DNA from: Edolisoma coerulescens
Lineage: Eukaryota > Chordata > Aves > Passeriformes > Campephagidae
Length of the DNA: 64,000 nucleotides
Direction of reading: 5' to 3'
Assembly: GCA_013397115.1 (NCBI GenBank)
Contig: VWZW01004133.1
Span: 248,001 to 312,000, forward strand
The notes below the pieces were generated by a model, which saw nothing but the letters and a program-made list of their open reading frames with translations, did no database searches and was not told the DNA's origin. Shown in pieces: positions 48,130 through 60,100 of this stretch. A program made the translations under genes and the position numbers. Each line of letters opens with the position of its first letter. The first letter of the stretch is position 1.

Positions 48130-51100
48130 GTGAGTGCGGGGCAGGCCCACGGGGCTCGGCGCGGGACAGGGCCTGGCGACAACGGTTCTCGCCCCGCGGG
48201 GCTTCCCCCGCGCCCAGGCCGCCCTTCGCCCCGGGGCAGCGGGGGTAGGGGGGCTGGTACCCGCGGGCATAGCGCGGGGAGGGGGTTCCGGAGACGGTCC
48301 GTTCGCTGCCTGGGTCGCTGGTTACACCCGGCTGAGCTCGGCGGTGCCCTCCCTGCAGCCCGGCCGCCCGCGGCCCGGGGCGAAACGCAGCGGAATTGGG
48401 GAGGAAAGCAGGAAAGGAGCGGCAGCAGGGCCGGGCTCCTTGTGTGACCCCGGGAGCGACGTGGGGCGGTGGGAGCGAGGGTGAGGTGCTGTCTGACCGG
48501 GCACTGCCCGAAGTGTCCCTGAGAAAAACAGAGGGCGGCTCATTAGGCAAAATAAATCTTCATTCTGATTTATTTTCATGGCAGAAGCATTCCCGAGTAC
48601 ATTTGTCTGTCGGTATGAACGACAGCGCCTTTCAGAGAGCCCGTGGCTGTGCTGCCGGCGTAGCACGCACGGCTCGAGCTGCCCCGGACCGTCCCTTAGC
48701 CCGGGTGGGTCCCTGTCGGTGACACGGGTGACACAGCCGAGGTTTGACCCTTTGGAACGGGACTGTACATGTGGCACTGTGGTTATCGCTGAGCTCAGCC
48801 TGCGGCGCAGCGGGGCTTTCTTATCTTGTCATTCTCGTAAAGCCGACATTATCTGGTTCTGTGTGCTGCCGACTGGGAAAATCTTGATTACTTTCTTCCC
48901 CTCAAAATGTATCTCTTTAGAACGATATATTGAAGGTGAAACTGAACTTATTAGCCAGCGTTTTAAGACAGGAATAAGAAATTCAGGGCCAGCCTTGTCT
49001 CTGTGTCTGTTTTCGTTGCATGTGTGCAGATCTGTGCTGATGGAAGTGTCTCCTGATTTCACATACACAGACTGCATCCTCTGCACTTGCTTCCTTAATT
49101 ATACACTTGTGTGTTTCAGTAGCTGTGCTGCATCATAAGCAGTTCAGTTATAATGAGATCTTTTGATTTTTCTTCCCCCTCCTCCTGCACAGCACGTTTA
49201 TTGCTTTTCTTTAAAGTCATCAGCAAAATGACAATTTGCAATTAACTGTGTAGTTGCTTCTAGGGTCAAGACAGTGGGAAGAGTATGAATATAGTGTGGA
49301 GAGAGAGGCTCTGTTCTGGAGAGCTTGTGGTCTGAGCAGAGACTGTACAAAGAGAATGTTAGCTAATGGAGTAACTGAGTGGGATGATTTACAGACTGGC
49401 ATTGCTTTATGTTTGCTGATTTCCCTGGTGTCAGATTAAGCACATAATAGAAGTTATGGAGAGGCAGTTGAAAAAGAGGAATTTCAGGCTACTCAGCTGT
49501 CAGGTGTATGAAAAATAAAGAACTGAAATGTAGAGTTATGCAAATACTGGGTAATAAAATTAAACAGTTGTTATGGTATGTTAGAGATAGGGTTTGGGTT
49601 GCTGGCCTTTGAAATAAATCAAATTGTTCAAGCATAGACTGCTCATAGCATTGTTTAAAATATATGTTGAGAAGGTGCTGCGATCCTTGACCTTTATACT
49701 AACACCAAAACTTTATAGAATAATTTTGGGAGTACTGAGTGCTGTAGTGGTGCTTACAGTGGTCTGTGAGGAAATAAAACTGTCAGCAGGATGATAAATT
49801 GTTCTATAGCTGTTAGCCCTTCTCTCGCAACTTGTTGCTTGCTGAAGTGTTTGCAGGTAACTCCCTGAGCTTGTGTGTCCACCAAGGCAGTAAATTGTCA
49901 CAGCAGCACCCTGTGCTGCCCGGGAAATTGTTTAGCACAGAGCATTGGGTTGCTTAGCAACAACCTTCCTCTCCTTCCTTTCTGTTTGTCTTTTAATAGG
50001 ACCAGTATTCTGTACTTATTTAATTGCAGGTGTCTAATTTGCTTTCCAGTTGATAGATCTGAAGTGCAAACAAGAAGGAGAAACAATTCTTTTAGAACTG
50101 TTTTGCTCTTCTCATGTGATACCTTAACATGGTACTTCGAGGTCATGAGGTGCTTTAGGAGCTGTTGGGTTTGGAAACCAGTGGGTCAGAGTCAGCCAAA
50201 GTGGACACTGGTGGTGACTGATCCCATGGCATCTGTTGGGATGTAACTTTTCAGGGTGTTTATCTTTGCATCTCCCTGGAGCTTGGAGAGCTTGTGGCTG
50301 GCCAAAGTGATGTGCTGAGTAACTGGATTGGAGTAGGGGACAGTAAAATTCTGTGTGGTGGAAAATATGACTTGGATCCTGGCTTTCCACATTAGTACTT
50401 TGACCATTTTATAAAACCATCAAGCAACCTTCATATATATTCTGGTGCTATTCCTGATCTCTTAGAAACATTAAATGGCCTTGTGTTGCTGTAGAGGAGA
50501 CTTTTGCTGTTAAATAGGTGGCCTTTCTTCTATTACTAATTCATTTCTTTGGTCTCCGCGTGTTGGCTGTTTTGCTCCTGTGCAGGTGAAGTAGCTCTTC
50601 AGTCCATACAGAATTCCTTGTGGGTTTTTGGCTTCACAGAAGACCAGCAGCATTTGGGGAAAGCTGGACAGCCTAGATACTCTTTGGTGGGTCTCAGTAA
50701 AGAGGTCAGGTCAAGATGGGTATCAGGCAGCAACCAAACAGCGAGTCCTGAAAAGTTTTTGTGCACTGTGAAACTCTTTGTAAAGGGGTTTTGCCCCCTA
50801 GTGCTATTTCCGTAGCTTTTTTGGCAGCTTCATGCAGACTTGTCTTGGAAACATGAACTGCTGCATGAGGGTATCAAGACTTTTCATTGTGCTTCTGACT
50901 TTAAAAATAAAAATTGAAATTGGAACATTGTCCTGTGGTGAATCTGATTTTTATTTTTGCATAAGGTGCCATAGAAAATACCATGTAGGTCAGTTTTTGA
51001 TATCACCTCACTTCCACTGTTTTATCCTCAAGCAGGGAAAACAGTGCATAAGAGAGCAGTCCAAGTACTCTGATTTCTGACTGGGACAGAGAGTCATGCC

Positions 51101-54100
51101 CTAAGATGAAAAATCAAGTTATGAAATTAATTTGTATTTGTTCTGTGTTTTTCCTACAGTTTACAATGATGATGTTATATCAGTATTTGTGCAGATGCAG
51201 TCTTAAGATTTGATAAGAATTCATAATTTTTAAAGTTAGCAAGTTTAATTGCCAATGGGGTTTGTAAATCAGTTGTTAGAAATCCAGCTGATACGCTGCA
51301 TGGTAATTTTTGAAGATTACTCATAACTGTAAGCATTTTCATCTTAGTGAGCATTTTCTTTAAACACCCTTGATTTTAGAGAATTATTAAGTGTAAATAT
51401 TTATGAGCAGCATTGTAAGGACATTAGGGTATAACTGGATTTCCTAACTGAATGATAAATTGCATGTTGAAATTAATGGTTGGAGAATAATATGGTGTGT
51501 ACCCTTTATGCACAAATAAGAAGCAGTGAGGATGAGATCACTGGCACTGTAGAAGTTATATGGACCTGTGCAATATTCAATGAATTAACAGCTGTGTGTG
51601 ACCCAGAGCCTAGGTTTTTCTAGAGAATGAGGAGCTGAATGATCAGTGCAGTGTTTGTCCTAAGAATTTCATTGTATTCTGCATTTAGCTTAATTTATTG
51701 TCAGAAATGTGTGAGTTACTTTAACTTGGAAATGTGAACTTGCTCACCTTTCAGAATTTAGCCATTATGTTTCAATAGGAAACGAGCCATCTTTTGTTTT
51801 AATGTGTAACTGTGTGTGTGCAATGTCTGCAGTATCTAAGCTGTGTTTTTAGGGGATGAGGAGAGCCACAATGTGACTGGCTGAACTGAGTGATACAACA
51901 CTGGAAAGTGTTTTGGTAGTTGTGAAGGAGTCATGGTTGGCTGTGGCCTGGAGTATCTAGTGTGTTCTCCTCAGAAGGATTTCACTCGAAAATTGATAGT
52001 CTCTCTTCAGGATGTCCATTTTGTGGCAATGGTGTGAACGACCTGTAGTAGTACCGTTCTTGATGGAGCTCTTATTGCACTGGAAATCCCACGGGATTCT
52101 GTCAACCTGTTCCTCTGTAAATCAGGAATCTGATGATGCTCTTGTGTGTGTTGTTTACTCTTTTGAGAGTTATTAACCTTTTTTTCAATTTTTTTTCTTC
52201 AAATGAGTAAAACTTAGTTCACATATACCACCCAAAAAATGGATAAAGAGCATTGTTAACCTGTCAAGTTTTATTTTCCTGACTGGTGAATTATTTTATG
52301 ATAAACTTACCCTTTCTGTGTTGGTGACCAGTTGGCCACTCACATGAGCAGTATGTGTATGAATAGTTCTCTTACTAAAATTAACTGTAGAAACTTTCAT
52401 AGATTAACTCTGTCACTTGAGAAGTAGTGTGGTGACCTATGCTGGCACTTGGCTGGCGGTGTTGTTGTGGTAAGCTGACGTGTAGGTTGGTGTCAGCCGT
52501 CATGTGAAATGGAGTTCTTACGCAATGGATCTTCCACTTTCAGTCTGCTCATGTGTGGTACTGCCAGCGGTGTGGGACAGTGCTCCTCTGTGGGCAGCTT
52601 GCTTTTGGGGGGGTTTCTGAAGACTGGAATGGGATCCTGTGTGAGTTTCAATCCAGGAGCATGGATGGTACTGGAATGCTTAGTGGTTGCAAGGTTACTG
52701 TAAAACAAAACAAAGATCTAAGTGTCGATAGCAAAATACTGCCAAATGCAGTCCCTTGCAGTAGTACTTCTGTCACACCTAATGGTTTAAATCAAAAATG
52801 GCTTGGAGACTAACAAAATCCTAAGGAAAGGCATTCAGAGGAACATCTTTTATTTTCACAAGTGATACACAGCACTGACTTCCTAAAGAGTATAGTTTTT
52901 TTTTTTCCTTCCAGGCCCTGTTCAAAATCAGCTGATGCATTCCCCAGATGGCCAGGGATACAGCCCTGCGGTTCCAGGATCGTACTCCCATCAGATGCCA
53001 GCAAAAGTTCCTCCACATCAGTCTTCTGGACAGTATAGTTATAGTGGCTCTCAGAGTGTTTCTCAATTAAACAATTACCAAGGACCTGGCCAGACTCTCA
53101 ATAGACCACCAGTGGCAGCTTTCTCCGGGTCACCAGTACAACAGCCAGGTCCTGTTCCACACGTGCTGCCACCTGTATTAGAGAACTCAGCTGCTGTATC
53201 ATCTGCTGGGAGCTTTCCTTCTGGAGCCAGCCCACTGGTGCTTTCAAACTGGCAGTACAGCCAGACTCCTGTGAGTCAGCCACTCGGGGCTCAAACAAGC
53301 CATTTGGCTCGCGTGCCTGGGACAGGGTCAGCTCAGCCGCCATCGTCGTTATCAGGAAGTACAAATCCTCCAGGGAGTTATCAATATGCTGCTTCTCCGG
53401 GGGGTCCTCCGCTGCAGAACAGCTACATGAAGCCAGGTAACCAGAACTTTTTGGTATTTTACCAATGTCCATTTTTCAACGACGTTTTAAAATAATGAGT
53501 ACAGAATTGACTCTGCAGTGACATTTTGCTTGTGGAAGATTGTCAAAGCAGATACGCCCATCAGAAATACATGGATCCTTTCTTTGGGTTAGAAATAGAA
53601 GTTCTGTGCACAGGTTGGGTGTTTCCGCTGGCTGGAGCAGGTAACTCCTGAATGGTGTCTCATTGTTTTGGGACACTATGCGTGAATGATGCTGTTTCTG
53701 TGACCTTCACCGTTTCCTGGGGTGGCTGTTGGAGCACTAGCATGTTTCAGTCCAGGACTTCACCATTGAAAACTAGTTCTATTTAGTAAGCATGGTCATC
53801 TTGTTGGTTTTTCTGTAACCACTTGATTCAGGTAGTTTTCTGAACAGCCTCAGTCAGGTTGATGCAAGTAACTGCAGCACAGCCTGGAAAGAAAACTGAA
53901 AAGCATTCTGTGCTGTTGAAATAGAGGTCAGTTCAATGGAAAGCTTCCTTCCCCCAAACTTGTAATTTTTACATTTAATGATAATTGTCAGTCTTCAGAA
54001 AGTACTCTAAAAGTAGGAGACTTTGTTCCTGCTGCTTGACTGCTGGTATATGCAGTGGTAAAAGCTTTTCTAACACTAAATAGCTCTATTGTGCAACTTC

Positions 54101-57100
54101 TGATTATTATGGAAACACAGTTAATACTCAAGTTTCTCTTTGCCAAACTGCTGTCTGTTGTTACAGAGTTTTTTTCTGACTGAGCGTGCAAACAGGACTT
54201 AGGTACAGAAATATTTTCCATGTAAAAGCAAATAATTTTTCTTGTGAAGTGCTTTTAGCCTCATTAGAGATTTTTATTGATGCTAGTTTTTTTGTTATAT
54301 GCCTGCCTAATTTTGTTATGCTGTTCAAAATGTCTTAAGCACACAGAATTTATGAAACTATTTCTGGCACTTAATTGGAATAAACAGTTAGTACTTTGGA
54401 ATTAGTGAGGAAAATGCAGAGAAATTTTGGAAAGTGGCATATAAAATGAGAGCAAGTGTTTGGAATAAGTAATTTTTATATCCATTTAATCCTCCTGAGC
54501 AATTTCCCTGGTATTTTTTTGTATAACAATGATCACTTTTAAAATTAAGTTAGCTTGTTTGGTGATCACTCCAGACTTAGTTATAAAGTTGGGATGTTTT
54601 CTGTACATCTTGAAATTCTTGCCAACAATAGCAACAAAAAGCTGAAAGAGATCAGTAGCTACAGGAATGAGAAAAAACCTGAAGTTGAGACCCTCTACCC
54701 ACATGTTAGGATTTATGTATCTCATGCTGTTCATCCTCTGAATAACAGGAATATTTAGAATTCGATCTGTGTGTTTTTGTAACAAAACTTCTGTGACTTT
54801 TTTCAGCTGGATTAAATTCCTCCTAAAAGTTAATCTCTTTATAGGATCTGCACCTCCACCAGTGACTCAGCCTTTAACTCCACTCCACCCTCCAAGGCCA
54901 CCTTTAGGACCTCCACCAGTTGGTGGTCCACCTAGGCCATCAACAGCAGTAGCAGGACCACCTAGTGCACAGTCTCTGCTAAAATCACCTGCAAACCAAG
55001 AAGGTAAGAAACAATTTGCTCTGTATGTTGAATTCAAACATGGCAACTTGCTGTAATATGCAACCTTTAAAGTCAGGTACACAGTTCTATTAGAGACTCA
55101 AATTTTAAAATTGATAGTAATACAGCTAATAATTTAATCTGAAAAGAGCAGGTAAGGACCTCGATAGAAGAAAAAGTCTTCTTGTAGACAGATGTTAGTA
55201 AAATTTAAGAAATTAGCACTTAAAAATATATTTCCAAGTGCTGTTTTACATGGCCATGTCTCCTGTAGTTGGCATTGCTTTTTTCCTTTTTTGTGTTATA
55301 AAGTGATAGTGAAATTCTCATTTCTCTGCATTCCTGACTGCTGTGAGGACAGAAATCCATGTATGACTCCCTGTATTGTTCATTCTCCAGCGAGAGCTAA
55401 AATGTGGACCTTGCAATTCCTTGCTGTTATGTAGCTGTACCTTATTCTTCTCTGTGTAAAATCACTGAAATGCACATCTTGCATTTGTTAGTTTTCTGCA
55501 GGCAGCTACTAGAGGCTGTGAAGTGTCAGCTGTTGAAGACAGATACCTGACTTTGTGTCTCCTATGGGTCCTGCACAGACATGCCATTGTTTAAGAACTC
55601 CTCAGGGCTCTGTATCCGACAGACTCCAGTTGTTTGGCATTCAGTGCCTGTGCTAGATGGGGCCACGTGCGAGTCGGCGGCTTTATTTTTACATACATAG
55701 TTCTGTCAAAGCTGCTGGTTCCTTGCATGTTCAGATTGACAGTTTCTTGTGTGTGGTAGCTGTGTGAGTACGAGAATAGTATACTGAGATTTAGCTTAGT
55801 TTGGAATGTATGAAATGCATTAGAAACAGCTTTTGCTTAGAAAATATTTTCTTCATGATGAAGAGAAACATTTTCAGAGCCCTGGAGAGATAAAAATGTT
55901 TAGTCTATGAAGCAGGTTGACTGCTGCTAGCAAGATTCAGTGTGTAATGTAAGTTCCTTTTATTGGGTCATCTTAGAAGATTTTAATAAAAATTGGTAAT
56001 AAAAATAGCGTGCCTGCTTCTCTTTAGTGATGTATAGTTGTGTTAGTATATTTAGACATAGTTGGCCTACCAAAAACTGTTCTTTGGGAGCACTCTCTGG
56101 GTTTCAAGGTTTTTCCTGTCTTAGATTGAATTTCCATCTTGACTGATATGTGACTGTGTCAGAGCTGTTGCTGTTTGGTGAGCAGTGGTGGACTAAGTGT
56201 GTAAGTGTAGGGAATTTGGTGCTTCTGTGAATTATCAGTGGAAAAGGTTCTTCAGGGTACTCTAAGCTACAGGCTACTTTGAAAACTGCAGCTGGCCTAA
56301 AGAGACTTCCTCTGCTGAGGAGGGAGTGTCCCCTGACCCTTTACTGCATGTTGGCTTGGAAGCTGTGGCAAATCCCTAATCTAAAGGAATCGTAAAAGAT
56401 TATTCAGCGAGAAGTGTAGAGACTTTTGTTTTCCTTAAAAAAAAAAAGATTGTGATGTTTTATGAATGTCCTTTGTTGAGGTAACCTCTGCAGGGGATGT
56501 GTGTGTGAGAAAGAGGCCAAAGTGTATATTTAATTCAGTTTCAGCCTGGGTCAAAACCAAAGTAGATTCAAACTATGCTTGTCTTAATATTCATCCAGCA
56601 AGTAGGAATTTTTTGCAGTTACCTCATTAAAACTTCTTTGTAACTTGCGCAAATTTTTCCTGTGGTTGTTTTTCTTAAAAGGTGATGCCAGACCTGCTGC
56701 GAGTGATGGGTCTGTAGTGCAAAACAGCTATGATGCAATTGAAGGTGGTGGCCTCATGGGTAAGGCTTTGGGAGTAAAAATGGTTGTTATTATTATGGAA
56801 CTTCTAAGAGTCTGGGAAAGATAGAAGTTTAAGCATTTGTGTACAAACATGTACTTGGTTCAATGCCTCTCTTGAAGCTAAATACAAAATTTGAAACACT
56901 GGCAATTAGCATGTCTTTTCCTGTACTATGTAAAGTGGGTGAGAAAACCTTTGCAAAGTTGACAGCAGCTGTATTTTTTACTCTTAGGAATGAAACAGGC
57001 AGCTCTCCTGTTGTACTAATGCCTCAAGTAAGATACAGTTCTTTAGCAATTAAGTATCTGTCTCCTCTGCTTCCAGCAACTCCACATCATTCTCCTGCAG

Positions 57101-60100
57101 CCCCGAATCTTAAGATGAATAGAAGTGGTGGGTATTCTTACCCTGCCTTACCTCCAGGCTACCAACATACTTCACCTGGAGCACCAGGAATGAATGCATC
57201 TGCTTTGCAATATCCAGATGGATCAAAACATTTCCACCAGGTAAAGATTGTCTGGTTTTTATCTCAGTACTGCCTCTGGTGTGGGGGGTGTAGGTAAGGA
57301 AAAGTGATGGTTGGTGTGTGTTGTGCATCCCTGGGGTGCTGCTTCTTCTGTTCCCTGTTTGGGCACCATTTGTTCAAGAGGACAGACATAGCCCAGAATT
57401 AATGCTTTTGCCTGTGCTTTGGTACCAGTTTGGAAAAGCCGTGTGCCAGCTCATTGTGAAGTGTTCCACCCTCATATCTGTTCAGGATGTTTCTTTTGAA
57501 ACTTTCAGCTGCTTTTGGCATGTTTCTCTTCCCTGGCATTGTTATTGTTAGCTGAAGTACTTGGGGTTTTTTTCCCTGAACTTTCAAAGTGAACTGACTA
57601 ACACTTTCACCAGCTGAGCCTCTGTATTTCAAGAGCTTTATAGCCATTTTATGCTACTTTTTTTCCTCTGTTATGTTATGTGCATAAGTCAAGTTCATGT
57701 GACAACCAGTATTTCTAAATATATTCTTACAATGGCAGTTAGTACGTGAGCAAAACAAACTGAAAGGGATATATATGCGGTTTTAAATGGACTGTGGGTT
57801 TCATCCAAATAATTAGTGCTAATTTTTGGAATTTTATTTGACTCTAGCCTGCCCTGGGCCCTAATCACTTAACTGCATCGATGGGTGGCCTGAGTCTACA
57901 GCAGGAGGGGTTAAGACCTGTGAATCTTCTTCAAGAAAGAAATATTCTTCCCACCACCCTCCTCAAGGCTCCTGTCCCCAACTTGCATGAAGACATCCAG
58001 AAGCTCAACTGCAACCCTGAGTAAGATTATGCATTTGCTATAATTCATCAAAATAGATAGAAGTATAAATTCCTACTTATAAACATAACTTCACAAAATA
58101 TTTTCTTAAATTTATGAGTAGAAAATATTGAAAATGGGCTTCACTCTATTAAGATAAAGGCAGTAAGTGGGTTGAACTTCAAAGAGGGGAAAATCATCTG
58201 TGTAGAAAGTATGAGGAAAAGTTTGCTTACAGAGCAGCTATAGATAGGTACAGTACAAAAATTTTATGGATGGCCGTGAGTATGGATGAGAAGATATAAA
58301 ATGAGAGCTAATTCAGTCAGGGGAGGTACACCAAAAAGATTGTGCCTGAAGAAACATGGGTGACCTCTGTATTGAAAGTAACCATTTAAAACAATGGAGT
58401 AAATGAAATTTCAAACGAGAGGCTGGCAGTTGGTTAATCAATTTTTCTCTCTGAGGAGACCAACCAGACTGTGTAAAGCCAGGGACTCCTGCTTTGCAAA
58501 TATTTTTGTGGTAGATAAAGGAAATAACAGCGCCTTTGTGACGTTCTTCATGCAAACAAGCTGGACTGGATTTGCAAAACTGCCACATACATCTGCACTT
58601 TGTGGAAGCTGCTGAGTGCTCAAGACTCAGAAAATGATTGGGGGGTTGTTTATAGTTACTAAGTTCTTAAAACTGCTTTTTAAACTTTGCCGGTTCTGAT
58701 TTATTCCAAAATAACAGTTAGTATATAAAGATTTGGTGCAACTTTGAGTATTGTTAGGCTTAACTTTGACTTGAGTGACTAAAATGACACTCAGTTCTGT
58801 GTAAAGAGTATTTGTATAACATAAGAACTCAAATTATGTACTGTGGGTCAAGCTCAGACAGAAACAAAATTATTTGACAGAGATGGAGAAGATCTTTTAC
58901 CTGGAAATGGAAATTCACCTTCAATAGCTCTAGAAAAATATACTGTACTACTGAAATCATAATTTATTTGAAAGCCTCTGAAAATAACCCTTTGTCCTCC
59001 ATGTAGGTTGTTCCGCTGTACCCTGACTAACATTCCTCAAACTCAGGCCTTATTGAATAAAGCCAAACTTCCTTTGGGGCTCCTGCTTCATCCTTTCAAA
59101 GACTTATCGGTATGAGAAATATTCAAAATTTTACATGCTGAAATATCAACTATGCCTTTACTAGAGTCCTGACAATGGACAAACAAGGGCAGGTATCTTG
59201 GCCCAGAAGGACTACCATAGTAACTGACATTTCCTTCTTCCATACAGTTCACTGTCATTTTTCTGAATTATTTCTCCCTACCATTTTTAAACCTTCAGGT
59301 CTCACTTTTTAATAAAAAAGAAACCCTCCCAAACCTCAAAAAACTAAAAGCTTAAAGGCAGCACAGAATTTGGACTGTGATAGAAGGCAACACATCTAAA
59401 TTCCAGGTTGTCATGTATCAGTTGTAGTTACTCATTTCAAACCTAGTACTAATTCTAAACTCAAGACTTGACAAAGTGGAAGAGATTTGGATGTCATGAG
59501 ATAGCCAGGAGACTTTGAATTTATCAGTGTCTCTCTTAAACATTGGGTTTTTCCTCAGTTTAATTAATTTTTCAAAGATGCGGGCTTTTTTTTCCCCCTG
59601 CTTTTTGATCTGTATTGGGTGCAGGATTTGGTCTTAAACTATCAGTGTAAAATTCAAGAATTTAGAGGCTCGGAAAGCGAATCTGCACAGTCAAATATGT
59701 TAGAGCTCAGTTCCTACCTGTGGTATTAAGGAATTGCAGGGATGCTGTGAGGATGCAGAAGTACTCCTTTCAACAAGGATGCTTTGACTCACTGGCCAGC
59801 ACAGTGTAGGTGGTGTTGTTACCACAAATGAACAGCTGCAGGGTGAGGGTGCTTTAAAACAGGGAGCTTTTCTTTTCCAGCAATTGCCAGTGGTCACTTC
59901 CAGTATTATTGTGAGATGCCGTTCCTGCCGGACGTACATTAACCCTTTTGTCAGCTTCCTAGACCAAAGGAGATGGAAATGCAATTTGTGCTATAGAGTG
60001 AATGATGGTAAGTTTTGAATGTGCTTTGAAGTGTTGCAATTAACCTTTTCCACCTTGGCCTTTGAGACTGGAGTGTTGTTGGCCACATCAGTAGGGGGAT

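Larger units (their letters stand above)
47500..48520. promoter_or_regulatory. CpG island, probable shared promoter of SAR1B (-) and SEC24A (+)
   Basis: Composition changes sharply from AT-rich intron to CpG-dense sequence, which spans the SEC24A start codon at 48,081 and fades after about 48,520. SAR1B points away on the other strand, and no other CpG island lies between it and SEC24A. Both starts therefore probably lie here, partly inside the N gap. No TATA box seen. Confidence 0.65.

Noticed and set aside
47504..48447. Long open frames on both strands across the CpG island
   Set aside because: They run through the N gap as X residues and reflect high GC with few stop codons. Only the frame from 48,081 continues into SEC24A exon 2.
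48578..49138. 186-codon + strand open frame in SEC24A intron 1
   Set aside because: No family resemblance and no matching splice phase. It sits just past a GC-rich promoter, where stops are sparse.
53437..53495. Extension of SEC24A exon 2 past its donor
   Set aside because: The frame stays open 18 codons, but GTAACC is a usable donor, the next exon fits in phase, and no polyadenylation signal follows closely.
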